Source: Lamellibrachia columna
Lineage: Eukaryota; Annelida; Polychaeta; Sabellida; Siboglinidae
Direction of reading: 5' to 3'
Assembly: GCA_963662155.1 (NCBI GenBank)
Contig: OY759261.1
Location: 36,640,022 to 36,704,021 of the forward strand
DNA: 64,000 nucleotides
Shown here one piece after another: positions 17,321 to 29,454 of this stretch; position 1 is the first letter of the stretch; every line of letters starts with the position of its first letter. The translations under genes and the position numbers were made by a program. The notes beneath the pieces are model-generated. The model saw nothing but the letters and a program-made list of their open reading frames with translations. It made no database searches and was not told the origin of the DNA.

Positions 17321-17539
17321 ATATGTAAAAAGTAATTAATTATGCACACATGTTTCACTCATAGCAAGCAAAGTACTGATGCAAAACAAATGATGTGTAA
17401 AAATTAAACAATTCTTGAGGTAATTACCAAAAAAATACATGTTGAATTGCTCATGCAAGACAGCTACATAATAATTAAAAACATTATCACATGTAGTGAC
17501 TCTAGTGAGTAGTACAAATAAAAAGAAGAAATGCATTAG
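17321..17539. other. Spacer, no gene seen
   Basis: AT-rich spacer between the MITE and the 40-bp array. Confidence 0.4.
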
Positions 17540-19582
17540 CTCAAATGAATACTAATGAAATACTCTCAACCACTGGCACTAGCTAATAGCACAAGTAAAA
17601 TACTATCAACCACTGGTACTGGTTATTAGCTCAAGTAAAATACTCTCAACCACTGGCTAATAGCACAAGCAAAATACTCTCAACCACTGGCACTGGCTGA
17701 TAGCACAAGTAAAATACTCTCAACCAATGGCACTGGCTGATAGCACAAGTAAAATACTCTCAACCACTGACACTGGCTGATAGCACAAGTAAAATACTCT
17801 CAACCACTGGCACTGGCTAAAAGCACAAGTAAAATACTCTCAACCACTGGCACTGGCTAATAGACCAAGCAAAATAGTCTCAACCACTGGCACTGGCTAA
17901 TAGCACAAGTAAAATACTCTCGACCACTGGCACTGGCTAATAGTACAAGTAAAATACTCTCGACCACTGGCACTGGCTCATAGCACAAGTAAAATACTCT
18001 CAACCAATGGCACTGGCTAACAGCACAAGCAAAATACTCTCAACCACTGGCACTGGCTCATAGCACAAGTAAAATACTCTCAACCACTGGCACTGGCTGA
18101 TAGCACAAGTAAAATACTCTCAACCACTGGCACTGGCTGATAGCACAAGTAAAATACTCTCAACCACTGACACTGGCTGATAGCACAAGTAAAATACTCT
18201 CAACCACTGGCACTGGCTAAAAGCACAAGTAAAATACTCTCAACCACTGGCACTGGCTAATAGACCAAGCAAAATAGTCTCAACCACTGGCACTGGCTAA
18301 TAGCACAAGTAAAATACTCTCGACCACTGGCACTGGCTAATAGCACAAGTAAAATACTCTCGACCACTGGCACTGGCTAATAGCACAAGCAAAATACTCT
18401 CAACCACTGGCACTGGCTCATAGCACAAGTAAAATACTCTCAACCACTGGCACTGGCTAATAGCACAAGTAAAATACTCTCAACCACTGGCACTGGCTAA
18501 TAGCACAAGTAAAATACTCTCAACCACTGGCACTGGCTCATAGCACAAGTAAAATACTCTCAACCACTGGCACTGGCTCATAGCACAATTAAAATACTCT
18601 CAACCACTGGCACTGGCTAATAGCACAAGTAAAATACTCTCAACCACTGGCACTGGCTAATAGCACAAGTAAAATACTCTCAACCACTGGCACTGGCTCA
18701 TAGCACAAGTAAAATACTCTCAACCACTGGCACTGGCTCATAGCACAAGTAAAATACTCTCAACCACTGGCACTGGCTCATAGCACAAGTAAAATACTCT
18801 CAACCACTGGCACTGGCTCATAGCACAAGTAAAATACTCTCAACCACTGGCACTGGCTCATAGCACAATTAAAATACTCTCAACCACTGGCACTGGCTAA
18901 CAGCACAAGTAAAATACTCTCAACCACTGGCACTGGCTAACAGCACAAGTAAAATACTCTCAACCACAGGCACTGGCTAATAGCACAAGTAACATACTCT
19001 CAACCACTTGCACTGGCTAATAGCACAAGTAAAATACTCTCAACCACTGGCACTGGCTAATAGCACAAGTAAAATACTCTCAACCACTGGCACTGGCTCA
19101 TAGCACAAGTAAAATACTCTCAACCACTGGCACTGGCTCATAGCACAAGTAAAATACTCTCAACCACTGGCACTGGCTCATAGCACAAGTAAAATACTCT
19201 CAACCACTGGCACTGGCTCATAGCACAAGTAAAATACTCTCAACCACTGGCACTGGCTCATAGCACAATTAAAATACTCTCAACCACTGGCACTGGCTCA
19301 TAGCACAATTAAAATACTCTCAACCACTGGCACTGGCTAATAGCACAAGTAAAATACTCTCAACCACTGGCACTGGCTAATAGCACAAGTAAAATACTCT
19401 CAACCACTGGCACTGGCTAATAGCACAAGTAAAATACTCTCAACCACTGGCACTGGCTAACAGCACAAGTAAAATACTCTCAACCACTGGCATTGGCTAA
19501 CAGCACAAGTAAAATACTCTCAACCACTGGCATTGGCTAATAGCACAAGTAAAATACTCTCAACCACTGGCACTGGCTAATG
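17540..19582. repeat. 40-bp satellite-like array, about 51 copies
   Basis: The unit joins TAGCACAAGTAAAATACTCT to CAACCACTGGCACTGGCTMA with a period of exactly 40 bp over most of the array. Variant units (CCACTGACAC, TAGACCAAGC with AAAATAGTCT, AAAGCACAAG) occur in the same order at 17761-17880 and 18161-18280. That shows a ten-unit, 400-bp block duplication. Early units (17540-17660) are less regular. Confidence 0.95.
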
Positions 19583-20690
19583 TAAAGTAAAATGTGTAAA
19601 AAGTAGTAAAGAAGCAAGAAAATAAATGACCTGTTGGCTGTCATACTTACTGATTGAATAATGACAGAATAATAAATGTAAAGTAATCATATGCAGAACA
19701 TTAAATAAATATAAATTTACATTAACAATTTATAGTGTAACATTGCATCAACAAAATGCTGAGAAAATGTTCAACCGTACAACAAAATAAGTGACCTGTT
19801 GGCTGATTGAATCATGGCAAAATAATACTTGTAAAATAATCAGTTAAATATGCTTATTATCAAACAAATATCAATTTACATTAACAATTAATGTTGCATT
19901 GCATTTATACTAATAAACGGTACAACTGTACAACGAAATAAGTTATACGTAAAACTGTGAATGCAGCATACATCATTCAAGGAAATTTACAGGCACCATT
20001 AATCGGCAAGAAACATATCTGCAGCAAGTCTTTGGCTAGGATTTTGTCATAGCTGAGGTAGATCAGTTGGTCCAGGTGCTTAATGTCTGGATGCACAATG
20101 GCCGAAACTGTAAATACTGTAGCTCGAGGCGTCGCCAAAGTAATAGTCGTCAGTTAGAACCATTTTATTATATACATTTATGTATTATTGCATTCATTCT
20201 TCGAATTTTTGGTGGAGGCATTGTGACTATTTGAAAGATAATTGATAATGTTTACCAGTAACTGTATTGGTAATGTAGCCTCGTTATGATTGTAGCCTCA
20301 AATTAAATTATAGTTATCCCCGGGGATCACTCCCATGATCTATACTGACACTATTGCCCGTATATTATTTAAGTACACCGGTAAAAGAGCCATTTTGGGG
20401 GGGATTTTATTCCTTGAAATCTTATCCCTTTCAGAGACTTAATTTCCCTGGAATTTTACCCATTTAATACATATAAAAAATGCACAAGTAGTTTATATTA
20501 TTAACATTGAAGAGTGATCCCCCGAGGAGTTATCCAATCATGCATGTTGTTTACTGACTGACGGTCGGGTCTTTCATGCATTGCGTTTACCACTCTACCA
20601 GCAAATCAAGACCACTTGTAAACCCCACGGACGCGTAGACCTACAGAGTGCTCATTCATAAACTATTATCCTCATTCGTTGAGCAACATG
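19583..20690. other. No gene seen
   Basis: AT-rich. GACCTGTTGGCTG with neighbouring sequence occurs at about 19628 and 19792, a diverged direct repeat of roughly 165 bp. No coding motif. Confidence 0.4.
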
Positions 20691-20840
20691 CATGATGCCC
20701 GTCCTACAGCCCGTCATATAAACGTAGTAGGACGGGCATTACCATACTAAGATGGGTTATGCCCGTCTTCTCAAATTCTTGCCTGTCCATAACGAACTTT
20801 ACCCGTCCAGATGACTTGTGGACGCGTTGCTGCATTAAGG
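20690..20840. repeat. GACGGGT/ACCCGTC motif cluster, locus 1
   Basis: The 8-10-bp motif (ACCCGTCC or its complement GGACGGGT, with variants GCCCGTC and GACGGGC) occurs about six times in both orientations and can form short hairpins. Similar clusters lie at 28205-28310 and 32630-32705. This cluster abuts the RT relic that follows. Confidence 0.6.
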
Positions 20841-20844
20841 CCTG

Positions 20845-21310
20845 GTTCAGCACAATGTAAGGCAGGAAGAGTGAATGGTATACTATAGACATGTCACTTC
20901 TGTCAATCAAGAAACTAGCACTATATACAATTGCACACTTTGGTAGTTTCGATTTCACTAAGCAAACTCTATTAATTTCTTGCTCGTTTATCTTTATAGT
21001 GATACATGTATTCAATTTGCGATTTTCAAACATCATGTAATTTGTCTTTGTAACATTGAGTGATAACTTATTTACGGCAAATCACACATGAAGCTTATCT
21101 AACTCAGCTTTTGTCTTCCGGATCAGTTCATCTAAATCACAATCACAACAAAACAGGTTTGTGTCATCAACTAATAAAATAAACTTAGCAAAAATAGCAA
21201 CATTCGAAATATTACAAATGTTGTTTATGTACATGATAAATAGCTTTGGTCCTAAAACAGAACCTTGTGGAACACCAAGGTTCCTATCATTGTAGAATTG
21301 TTCTAGAATT
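20845..21310 (-). pseudogene. LINE reverse transcriptase relic
   Basis: Reading down from about 21290, the minus strand gives LGVPQGSVLGPKLFIMYINN (RT motif B). A VDDTNLF motif follows, the catalytic FADD site with Phe-Ala changed and a short duplication before it, and then KLSLNVTKTNYMMFENRK. About 20900-20870 gives YHSLFLPYIVLN, the usual conserved post-RT segment, where the homology stops. One stop codon (near 21090) and the missing N- and C-terminal parts show that it is dead. Jockey/CR1 superfamily; the clade is not fixed. Confidence 0.75.
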
Positions 21311-21829
21311 TTTTAGAATTGTGGTAACAAAGAGATAGGTCTGTAATTTGTAAACACACCCTTTTCACCAGACTAAAAAAGTAGAATAACTTTGGCAATT
21401 TTAACTTTGCTGGAAATACTCCCGTTTGAAAGGATACATTGCATATGGGTCGTTCCATTTATTAGGGGGCCAATGTGTGACATTGGTACTCAAATTTTAA
21501 AATGCTTTAATCTTTAAAACTAAGTCATCAACTATTGCTCAAACATGTTAAATTTATGAAATTGATAAAATTGTTCTTAACAAATGCGATACATCTGAGT
21601 AGAAAGAGCCTCAGCAGGCGCATCCAGAACAGTTCCCCGTGTAAAGAGGACACCAAACTTGAAGTGTTTTTCTTCAGGAGTGGTCCGAACAATTGATTTC
21701 TATCAATGTTGCCGCACACAATAGCCTGATAATCAAATATTTTATGACATTGTGTATGTTTGAGCTATTCCCTTTCCGAATGTAGTGAAGCCACACAAAT
21801 TTGTCTTCCAGAGGAAGGATCTTTTCAAC
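21311..21829. other. No gene seen
   Basis: No motif recognised; it could hold more decayed LINE sequence. Confidence 0.35.
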
Positions 21830-22747
21830 CAGGGCTGGGGTCAATTCCAAAGGAATTGGAATTAATCAATTCAATTCCAAGTCCAATTCCAGAATTGGAG
21901 GGGAATTGGAATTGAAAGATTTTGAACGAGAGGATTTGGAATTGGAATTTAACAGTTTTGAATAAAAGGAATTGGAATTGAATGGAAAGGAATTGAGCAT
22001 CTGATTCTTTTGTGACATCAACCAATATTTTTCTAGCCTGTTGTAGGCGGCTATGTGTATAATAATGCTATCAACTCATGCATTGAGGATCTGAAAACTG
22101 AAATCCTGTCATTCATGCCAGTATCTTATGATTTCTTTATGTTGCCACTTGCTAGCGAGTTAATGAAGGGTTCCAGACTGGCTTTAATAGAAACATCAAA
22201 GATATTTTCAACTGTTTACAGACCTGGGAAGTTAGCCCTTTTACACCCATGAAAAGACACTTATTGGCAGGCTACAGCCATGGGGTTGATCAATCAGTAA
22301 TCACTGATTACTAATCAGAGATCAGTGACCACTGACCAACACTACAAAGCATAGGCAAGCTAGCTGTAGCCAAATGTGTGAAAATGGTTTCCCACTTGCC
22401 AGTATAAATATGTGTTGCCTAACATGCATCATCAGAACAGTGTGCAACAGTCATAGTGTACAGGTCAATATGCCCCCTTTTTGTGGATTGCTCATTTCTA
22501 TGTAACTTAATTACCATGTATGAATGTATGTTATGCATGTATGATAGTCATAATGATTATGCAAAGAATAATGACATGCTACATGCACATTAATCTTTCA
22601 TTGTTGACTTTTGTCGTTATGTGGAATTGGAGCGGGAGCGGGAATTGGAATTGAACGATTTTGAAAGGAATTGGAATTGGAATTACTAAAAAAAGAATTG
22701 CAAAAAAAGGAATTGGAATTGATTGAAAGGAATTGACCCCAGCCCTG
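21830..22747. mobile_element. hAT-like MITE with GGAATT subterminal arrays
   Basis: The ends are exact inverse copies: CAGGGCTGGGGTCAATTCC at 21830 and its complement ending CAGCCCTG at 22747. CAGGG-TGGG starts are typical of hAT elements. Both subterminal regions (21845-21998 and 22620-22735) are dense in GGAATTGGAATTGAA-type repeats in inverse orientation. The flanking octamers CTTTTCAA and TATTTCAA agree at six of eight bases, suggesting an old 8-bp hAT target duplication if the left boundary is moved one base out. No transposase is encoded in the 918 bp. Confidence 0.75.
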
Positions 22748-23865
22748 TATTTCAACACAGAAGCCCTGAGTTAAAGTCCACTTATAGCTTGTGCTAGTTG
22801 TTACCAATTCAGTATGTTGACTCAGTTGTTTAATACTGTACCAGTTTGTATTCTGGTTAGAGACCCTTAAAGTACACGGAGCCCTTGACAGGTGCTAATC
22901 CACTCTATAGGCAAACAATAATTACCACTGCTACAGCCACAGACACACAGCATGCTTTCCTTTCCAAGACAGATTATGCAACTACAGGGGGTGAGGCCCT
23001 GTGGACATTGTCTAATGTCTTTATATAAGCAAAAATCATGTACCCTCTGTTAAGACAAGAACCCAAATCGATCTGAATAGAACATGTTTGAAAGTGTTTA
23101 CAAATTTAAACATCTATATAAATATCTATATACCAGATTTAAAAAAATCAAATAAATAAAAAAATTAAATAAATCCGATTTAATCCATTTTATCCTGAAG
23201 CTACTGCAGATGAGCTGCAGCCAGTTCCTGAAGAAATTCAAGAAATTCTGTTTCAGTATCAGAAAACAATAGGGCTTCAGTTGAAATGGCTATAACTTGA
23301 TTGTTTCCCAACCAAATTTCAAATTTCATTGTAAAGAAGATAAAACATGCATTGCGGTGATGTAGATAACTTTGTAATGTTCTCATACCTACTTACTATA
23401 TGTAACATTTTATGAAAGATGTACCAATAAAATTAAACTGAACTTGTTGTTTGTAATTTGGGGTTTCAACTGATATTTACACCATGAAGGAAGCAACTTG
23501 TCAATGAACAAGTTTTTTATATTATAGATTATTATCTCAAGGATAAAATGTCAAAAAAAAATTAAAAGATCTATTGGATAATAAATCTGTAGTGTCTGAT
23601 TTTGTAGTACACCCGTACGAATTTATAAAGGGTAGAATTATGAATTTTGCTATGTAAACTACAGTTGACTACACCTCATGTTAGTGTTCATTATAATAAC
23701 TAGCAAGAACAAATATACAAGTAAAGGATCTTAGAAACATCTCATATCATGAAATGTATTATTTTATTACATTCATAAAAGCGAAAAACATTCATTCACA
23801 TTACAACAAGTCTGTGTCTTCCCAACATACTGGGCACTGTCATCTAGTCCATCATGTGTCTTCTC
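22748..23865. other. No gene seen
   Basis: AT-rich flank between the hAT-like MITE and the piggyBac gene. It may include the 3' part of the piggyBac element, but I found no terminal repeat. Confidence 0.4.
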
Positions 23866-23869
23866 GTGT

Positions 23870-26800
23870 GATCTGCCGCACAGGTTCCAGTTTGGTGAAC
23901 TGGTTCCTGGCACTGGCGGCAACCGTACTTCGTAACGCCACGGCGTTCACCTGGGGCTGATCGCGGCGAACACTCGCGACATGTCATATCTCTCGTACAT
24001 GGGCACTATTTCGTGAAGAGTTGCGGCTCGGTGAGGTGCTGGTACAAGGGGGGGCTGCTCGTGCTGACCTGACATCGCCGATCAGTTCCAGCGACAAATC
24101 TTCCACGAAGTCCTGGAAGACAGGCCACTGTGCCGCTGCTTCTGCCGGGTTCGACTCTTTGGCGACGATATAAGCATTGTGTACGGCTACCATCTGAAGG
24201 TAGAAATACAACCGCCTCCACCACTTCTTTGATCTGTGGTTGATCAGATGGTACCCAGTCATCTGATCACACAGGTCCACTCCCTTCATGTGGACCTGGT
24301 AGTCCCCCAGTGCCTTTGGTACGACGACGGGGCCACGCACTCCCTTCATGTGGACCTGGTAGTCCCCCAGTGCCTTTGGTACAACGACAGGGCCACGCAC
24401 TCCCTTCATGTGGACCTGGTAGTCCCCCAGTGCCTTTGGTACAACGACGGGGCCACACACTCCCTTCATGTGGACCTGGTAGTCCCCCAGTGCCTTTGGT
24501 ACGACGACGGGGCCACGCACTCCCTTCATGTGGACCTGGTAGTCCCCCAGTGCCTTTGGTACGACGACGGGGCCACGCACTCCCTTCATGTGGACCTGGT
24601 AGTCCCCCAGTGCCTTTGGTACAACGACAGGGCCACGCACTCCCTTCATGTGGACCTGGTAGTCCCCCAGTGCCTTTGGTACGACGACGGGGCCACGCAC
24701 TCCCTTCATGTGGACCTGGTAGTCCCCCAGTGCCTTTGGTACAACGACAGGGCCACGCACTCCCTTCATGTGGACCTGGTAGTCCCCCAGTGCCTTTGGT
24801 ACAACGACGGGGCCACGCACTCCCTTCATGTGGACCTGGTAGTCCCCCAGTGCCTTTGGTACGACGACGGGGCCACGCACTCCCTTCATGTGGACCTGGT
24901 AGTCCCCCAGTGCCTTTGGTACAACGACAGGGCCACGCACTCCCTTCATGTGGACCTGGTAGTCCCCCAGTGCCTTTGGTACAACGACAGGGCCACGCAC
25001 TCCCTTCATGTGGACCTGGTAGTCCCCCAGTGCCTTTGGTACGACGACGGGGCCACGCACTCCCTTCATGTGGACCTGGTAGTCCCCCAGTGCCTTTGGT
25101 ACAACGACAGGGCCACGCACTCCCTTCATGTGGACCTGGTAGTCCCCCAGTGCCTTTGGTACAACGACGGGGCCACGCACTCCCTTCATGTGGACCTGGT
25201 AGTCCCCCAGTGCCTTTGGTACAACGACAGGGCCACGCACTCCCTTCATGTGGACCTGGTAGTCCCCCAGTGCCTTTGGTACAACGACAGGGCCACGCAC
25301 TCCCTTCATGTGGACCTGGTAGTCCCCCAGTGCCTTTGGTACAACGACGGGGCCACGCACTCCCTTCATGTGGACCTGGTAGTCCCCCAGTGCCTTTGGT
25401 ACGACGACGGGGCCACGCACTCCCTTCATGTGGACCTGGTAGTCCCCCAGTGCCTTTGGTACAACGACGGGGCCACGCACTCCCTTCATGTGGACCTGGT
25501 AGTCCCCCAGTGCCTTTGGTACGACGACGGGGCCACGCACTCCCTTCATGTGGACCTGGTAGTCCCCCAGTGCCTTTGGTACAACGACAGGGCCACGCAC
25601 TCCCTTCATGTGGACCTGGTAGTCCCCCAGTGCCTTTGGTACAACGACAGGGCCACGCACTCCCTTCATGTGGACCTGGTAGTCCCCCAGTGCCTTTGGT
25701 ACAACGACAGGGCCACGCACTCCCTTCATGTGGACCTGGTAGTCCCCCAGTGCCTTTGGTACGACGACAGGGCCACGCACTCCCTTCATGTGGACCTGGT
25801 AGTCCCCCAGTGCCTTTGGTACAACGACAGGGCCACGCACTCCCTTCATGTGGACCTGGTAGTCCCCCAGTGCCTTTGGTACAACGACGGGGCCACACAC
25901 TCCCTTCATGTGGACCTGGTAGTCCCCCAGTGCCTTTGGTACAACGACGGGGCCACACACTCCCTTCATGTGGACCTGGTAGTCCCCCAGTGCCTTTGGT
26001 ACAACGACGGGGCCACGCACTCCCTTCATGTGGACCTGGTAGTCCCCAAGTGCCTTTGGTACGACGACGGGGCCACGCACTCCCTTCATGTGGACCTGGT
26101 AGTCCCCCAGTGCCTTTGGTACGACGACAGGGCCACGCACTCCCTTCATGTGGACCTGGTAGTCCCCAAGTGCCTTCGGTACAACGACGGGGCCACGCAC
26201 TCCCTTCATGTGGACCTGGTAGTCCCCCAGTGCCTTTGGTACGACGACAGGGCCACGCACTCCCTTCATGTGGACCTGGTAGTCCCCCAGTGCCTTTGGT
26301 ACAACGACGGGGCCACGCACTCCCTTCATGTGGACCTGGTAGTCCCCCAGTGCCTTTGGTACAACGACAGGGCCACGCACTCCCTTCATGTGGACCTGGT
26401 AGTCCCCCAGTGCCTTTGGTACAACGACGGGGCCACGCACTCCCTTCATGTGGACCTGGTAGTCCCCCAGTGCCTTTGGTACGACGACAGGGCCACGCAC
26501 TCCCTTCATGTGGACCTGGTAGTCCCCCAGTGCCTTTGGTACAACGACGGGGCCACGCACTCCCTTCATGTGGACCTGGTAGTCCCCCAGTGCCTTTGGT
26601 ACGACGACGGGGCCACGCACTCCCTTCATGTGGACCTGGTAGTCCCCCAGTGCCTTTGGTACGACGACGGGGCCACGCACTCCCTTCATGTGGACCTGGT
26701 AGTCCCCAAGTGCCTTTGGTACAACGACGGGGCCACGCACTCCCTTCATGTGGACCTGGTAGTCCCCCAGTGCCTTTGGTACGACGACGGGGCCACGCAC

Positions 26801-28290
26801 TCCCTTCATGTGGACCTGGTAGTCCCCCAGTGCCTTTGGTACAACGACGGGGCCACGCACTCCCTTCATGTGGACCTGGTAGTCCCCAAGTGCCTTTGGT
26901 ACAACGACGGGGCCACGCACTCCCTTCATGTGGACCTGGTAGTCCCCCAGTGCCTTTGGTACGACGACGGGGCCACGCACTCCCTTCATGTGGACCTGGT
27001 AGTCCCCCAGTGCCTTTGGTACGACGACGGGGCCACGCACTCCCTTCATGTGGACCTGGTAGTCCCCAAGTGCCTTTGGTACGACGACAGGGCCACGCAC
27101 TCCCTTCATGTGGACCTGGTAGTCCCCAAGTGCCTTTGGTACGACGACAGGGCCACGCACTCCCTTCATGTGGACCTGGTAGTCCCCCAGTGCCTTTGGT
27201 ACGACGACGGGGCCACGCACTCCCTTCATGTGGACCTGGTAGTCCCCCAGTGCCTTTGGTACAACGACGGGGCCACGCACTCCCTTCATGTGGACCTGGT
27301 AGTCCCCCAGTGCCTTTGGTACGACGACGGGGCCACGCACTCCCTTCATGTGGACCTGGTAGTCCCCCAGTGCCTTTGGTACAACGACAGGGCCACGCAC
27401 TCCCTTCATGTGGACCTGGTAGTCCCCCAGTGCCTTTGGTACAACGACAGGGCCACGCACTCCCTTCATGTGGACCTGGTAGTCCCCCAGTGCCTTTGGT
27501 ACGACGACAGGGCCACGCACTCCCTTCATGTGGACCTGGTAGTCCCCCAGTGCCTTTGGTACGACGACAGGGCCACGCACTCCCTGTGCATTGCGTCGCT
27601 CTACTGTGCCACGAGCTGCCGGGGAGTGGTAGTTCGACAAGATGAGCACTGGCTTTGTGTCCATCCAGACCGAACACATCAGGTCGTCTTTCTGTGCCAG
27701 GCGGAACTCTCCTCTCTGCAGCCGTATGTTCCGTGGGAGCAAGTTTGCTGGCAGACCCCTGCGGTTTGCGTGTACAGTCCCGCAGGCAAGCAAACCACGG
27801 ACACGCAGTGCTTCCAGCAGCTCGACCCCCATATAAAAATTGTCCATCATGACCTTCATGTAGCTGCCTTGCAGGTCTTCGGTCAGCTGCATGACAACAC
27901 GGTATGACAGGCCATGCTCTTGTTGGCCAGCAACACGGTCTGTGTATATTTGGAAGTTCCAGGTATACCCAGTGCTGCTCTCGCAGAGCGACCACACCTT
28001 GACTCCCCACTTAGTAGGCTTCGATGGGAGGTACTGTCGGAAGGCCAGTCTCCCCTTGAACTTTACCATTGATTTGTCAACGGTAACATGCTCGTTCGGA
28101 ATGTATGTATCCTTGAAGTTCTTCACAAGATGGTCGATGTACCACCGTAGCTTCCACAGGGGGTCTGACTCGGGCAGGCTGTACTGCATAGACTCATCCA
28201 CAGACCCGTCCACCCGTCTTTTGGACGGGTAAAATGCGTAAAGTGCGTTTTTGGACGGGTAAAGATTTATCTTGGACGGGTTGGACGGGC
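23870..28290 (-). pseudogene. piggyBac transposase with a 55-unit internal tandem expansion
   Basis: A cut-and-paste DNA transposase of the piggyBac family (DDE_Tnp_1_7). One frame is open from about 28290 down to the stop at 23984. Numbering residues from the codon at 28213, the catalytic triad is present: D46 in HVTVDKSMVKFKGR, D124 in MMDNFYMGVELLEAL and D1313 in KGVDLCDQM. The expected YLPSKPTKWGVKVW and KKWWRRLYFYL segments are also there. Between the second and third Asp, residues 212-1311 are 55 copies of one 20-residue unit. Without them the preserved part would be about 330 residues. The N-terminus is abnormal: upstream codons give several short YPSK repeats and no normal piggyBac N-domain. 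The Cys-rich C-terminal finger (CRECS, YGCRQC, GTC) lies at about 23970-23870 in another frame, so a frameshift separates it. I judge the gene to be inactive. Confidence 0.85.
24281..27580 (-). repeat. 60-bp array inside the piggyBac frame, 55 copies
   Basis: Exactly 3300 bp, with every unit 60 bp and no indel. In the sense of the transposase a unit encodes VRGPVVVPKALGDYQVHMKG. The variation I found is at five positions. GTC/GTT, CCC/CCT, CTG/CTT and CCA/CCG are synonymous. CGT/TGT (Arg to Cys) changes the residue in three copies. The unit corresponds to normal piggyBac sequence just ahead of the third catalytic Asp. Other frames are open too, because 60 is a multiple of three and the unit lacks stops there, so openness alone proves nothing. 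Confidence 0.97.
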
Positions 28291-28310
28291 TAGCCCGTCC
28301 ATGTCGTTTT
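28205..28310. repeat. GACGGGT/ACCCGTC motif cluster, locus 2
   Basis: GGACGGGT and its complement occur about eight times, including a palindrome GACGGGCTAGCCCGTC near 28285. The cluster overlaps the 5' end of the piggyBac frame and produces the repeated YPSK residues there. Clusters 1 and 3 resemble it. Confidence 0.65.
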
Positions 28311-28524
28311 TATAATCTGACATTATTATCCAACGCAATGCTAACTACAACAAGTGGTAAATTCAGTTGACTGGCAAATTCAGATTGTGAGAAATAGATC
28401 AAGCCAATATAATTTTCTTGGAAGCCGGCCGCGCGCCCGCCCGCCAGTAATTACATTGTATCCACCCGCCACTCAACATCTTTGAAGTGTGTGGGGGAAC
28501 CCAAAACAAACAGAATTTAACGAT
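28311..28524. other. Spacer, no gene seen
   Basis: Includes a short GC patch, GCCGGCCGCGCGCCCGCCCG at about 28425. No feature assigned. Confidence 0.4.
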
Positions 28525-28925
28525 TTTACATGTTTCTACATAAAACATCATAAAACAAATACTGCTCAACATATTTGATTCAGGTTTACTTTATGTTAAA
28601 GCTTACACATGTGGCTACATTAGTCCCACTGGATATAGGGACATTCAGCCACTCATAAATTATCTAGTAGCAGGGTGAAATATGTTTATTTTTTGCTCTC
28701 TGTTTTGATATTCATTTTAAAAATCATCAACGTTTAACATGGTTCTACATAAAACGTGATGGAAACAAAACTGTTCAACATATTTGATTCAGGTTTACTT
28801 TACTGTATAGCTTACATCTTTAGCTACATTTTCACCACTGGATGTAGGGACATTCAACCACTCAAAAATTGTATAGTAGCAGGGTGAAGTTGGTCTGTCT
28901 TTGCTTTCAGTTGTGATGAAATTAA
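28525..28925. repeat. Tandem pair of ~208-bp units
   Basis: ACATAAAAC, CAACATATTTGATTCAGG, then TAGGGACATTCA, then TAGTAGCAGGGTGAA occur in the same order at about 28541-28680 and 28749-28890, with moderate divergence. No coding content. Confidence 0.8.
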
Positions 28926-29242
28926 ATTTCAGATAGTAATGCTCCCATGATTAAATAATGTGTTGTAGTTATTATCATTCTATTGTATAAAATAGGATCT
29001 TAGCAACAAACAAAATGATACTTCATTCATACTTTTATGATGATAATTAGCAAAGCTATGATGTTTTAATTGTGGGTGGTACAGTGTTCCCAGGCACTGA
29101 ATGGACTCGCGTTAGAAGATGTGTATCTTTGTTTGTCAGTTGTTATTTTTAATTATTATTATTTATGATGTACAATATGTACAGGTAAATGTATTGATAG
29201 TTACCCCTGTCTGTTAAGACTTAGTTAAAATGATTGTGTAAG

Positions 29243-29245
<3 letters not shown>
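28926..29245. other. No gene seen
   Basis: AT-rich with nothing recognisable. Confidence 0.4.

Positions 29246-29306
<61 letters not shown>
29246..29306. repeat. (AT)n microsatellite
   Basis: About 60 bp of AT dinucleotide. Confidence 0.95.
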
Positions 29307-29312
<6 letters not shown>

Positions 29313-29454
29313 CATCGTATTGTTATAGCATGATTATATATATTATACTTACATTTTTTATCGTGCGACCGAGCGGGCAATCGAGCGTGCACACACATTT
29401 TGTTACATTCTAAAAACATTTTGGACTGGCAAAAATTTGATCCTGGATGAACCC

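Noticed and set aside
17540..19582. CRISPR-like regular array
   Set aside because: Units are head-to-tail without unique spacers, and the rest of the window is animal transposon DNA.
24236..27907. Plus-strand ORFs of over 1100 codons across the piggyBac array
   Set aside because: They are shadows of the 60-bp repeat. Only the minus frame joins known piggyBac motifs on both sides.
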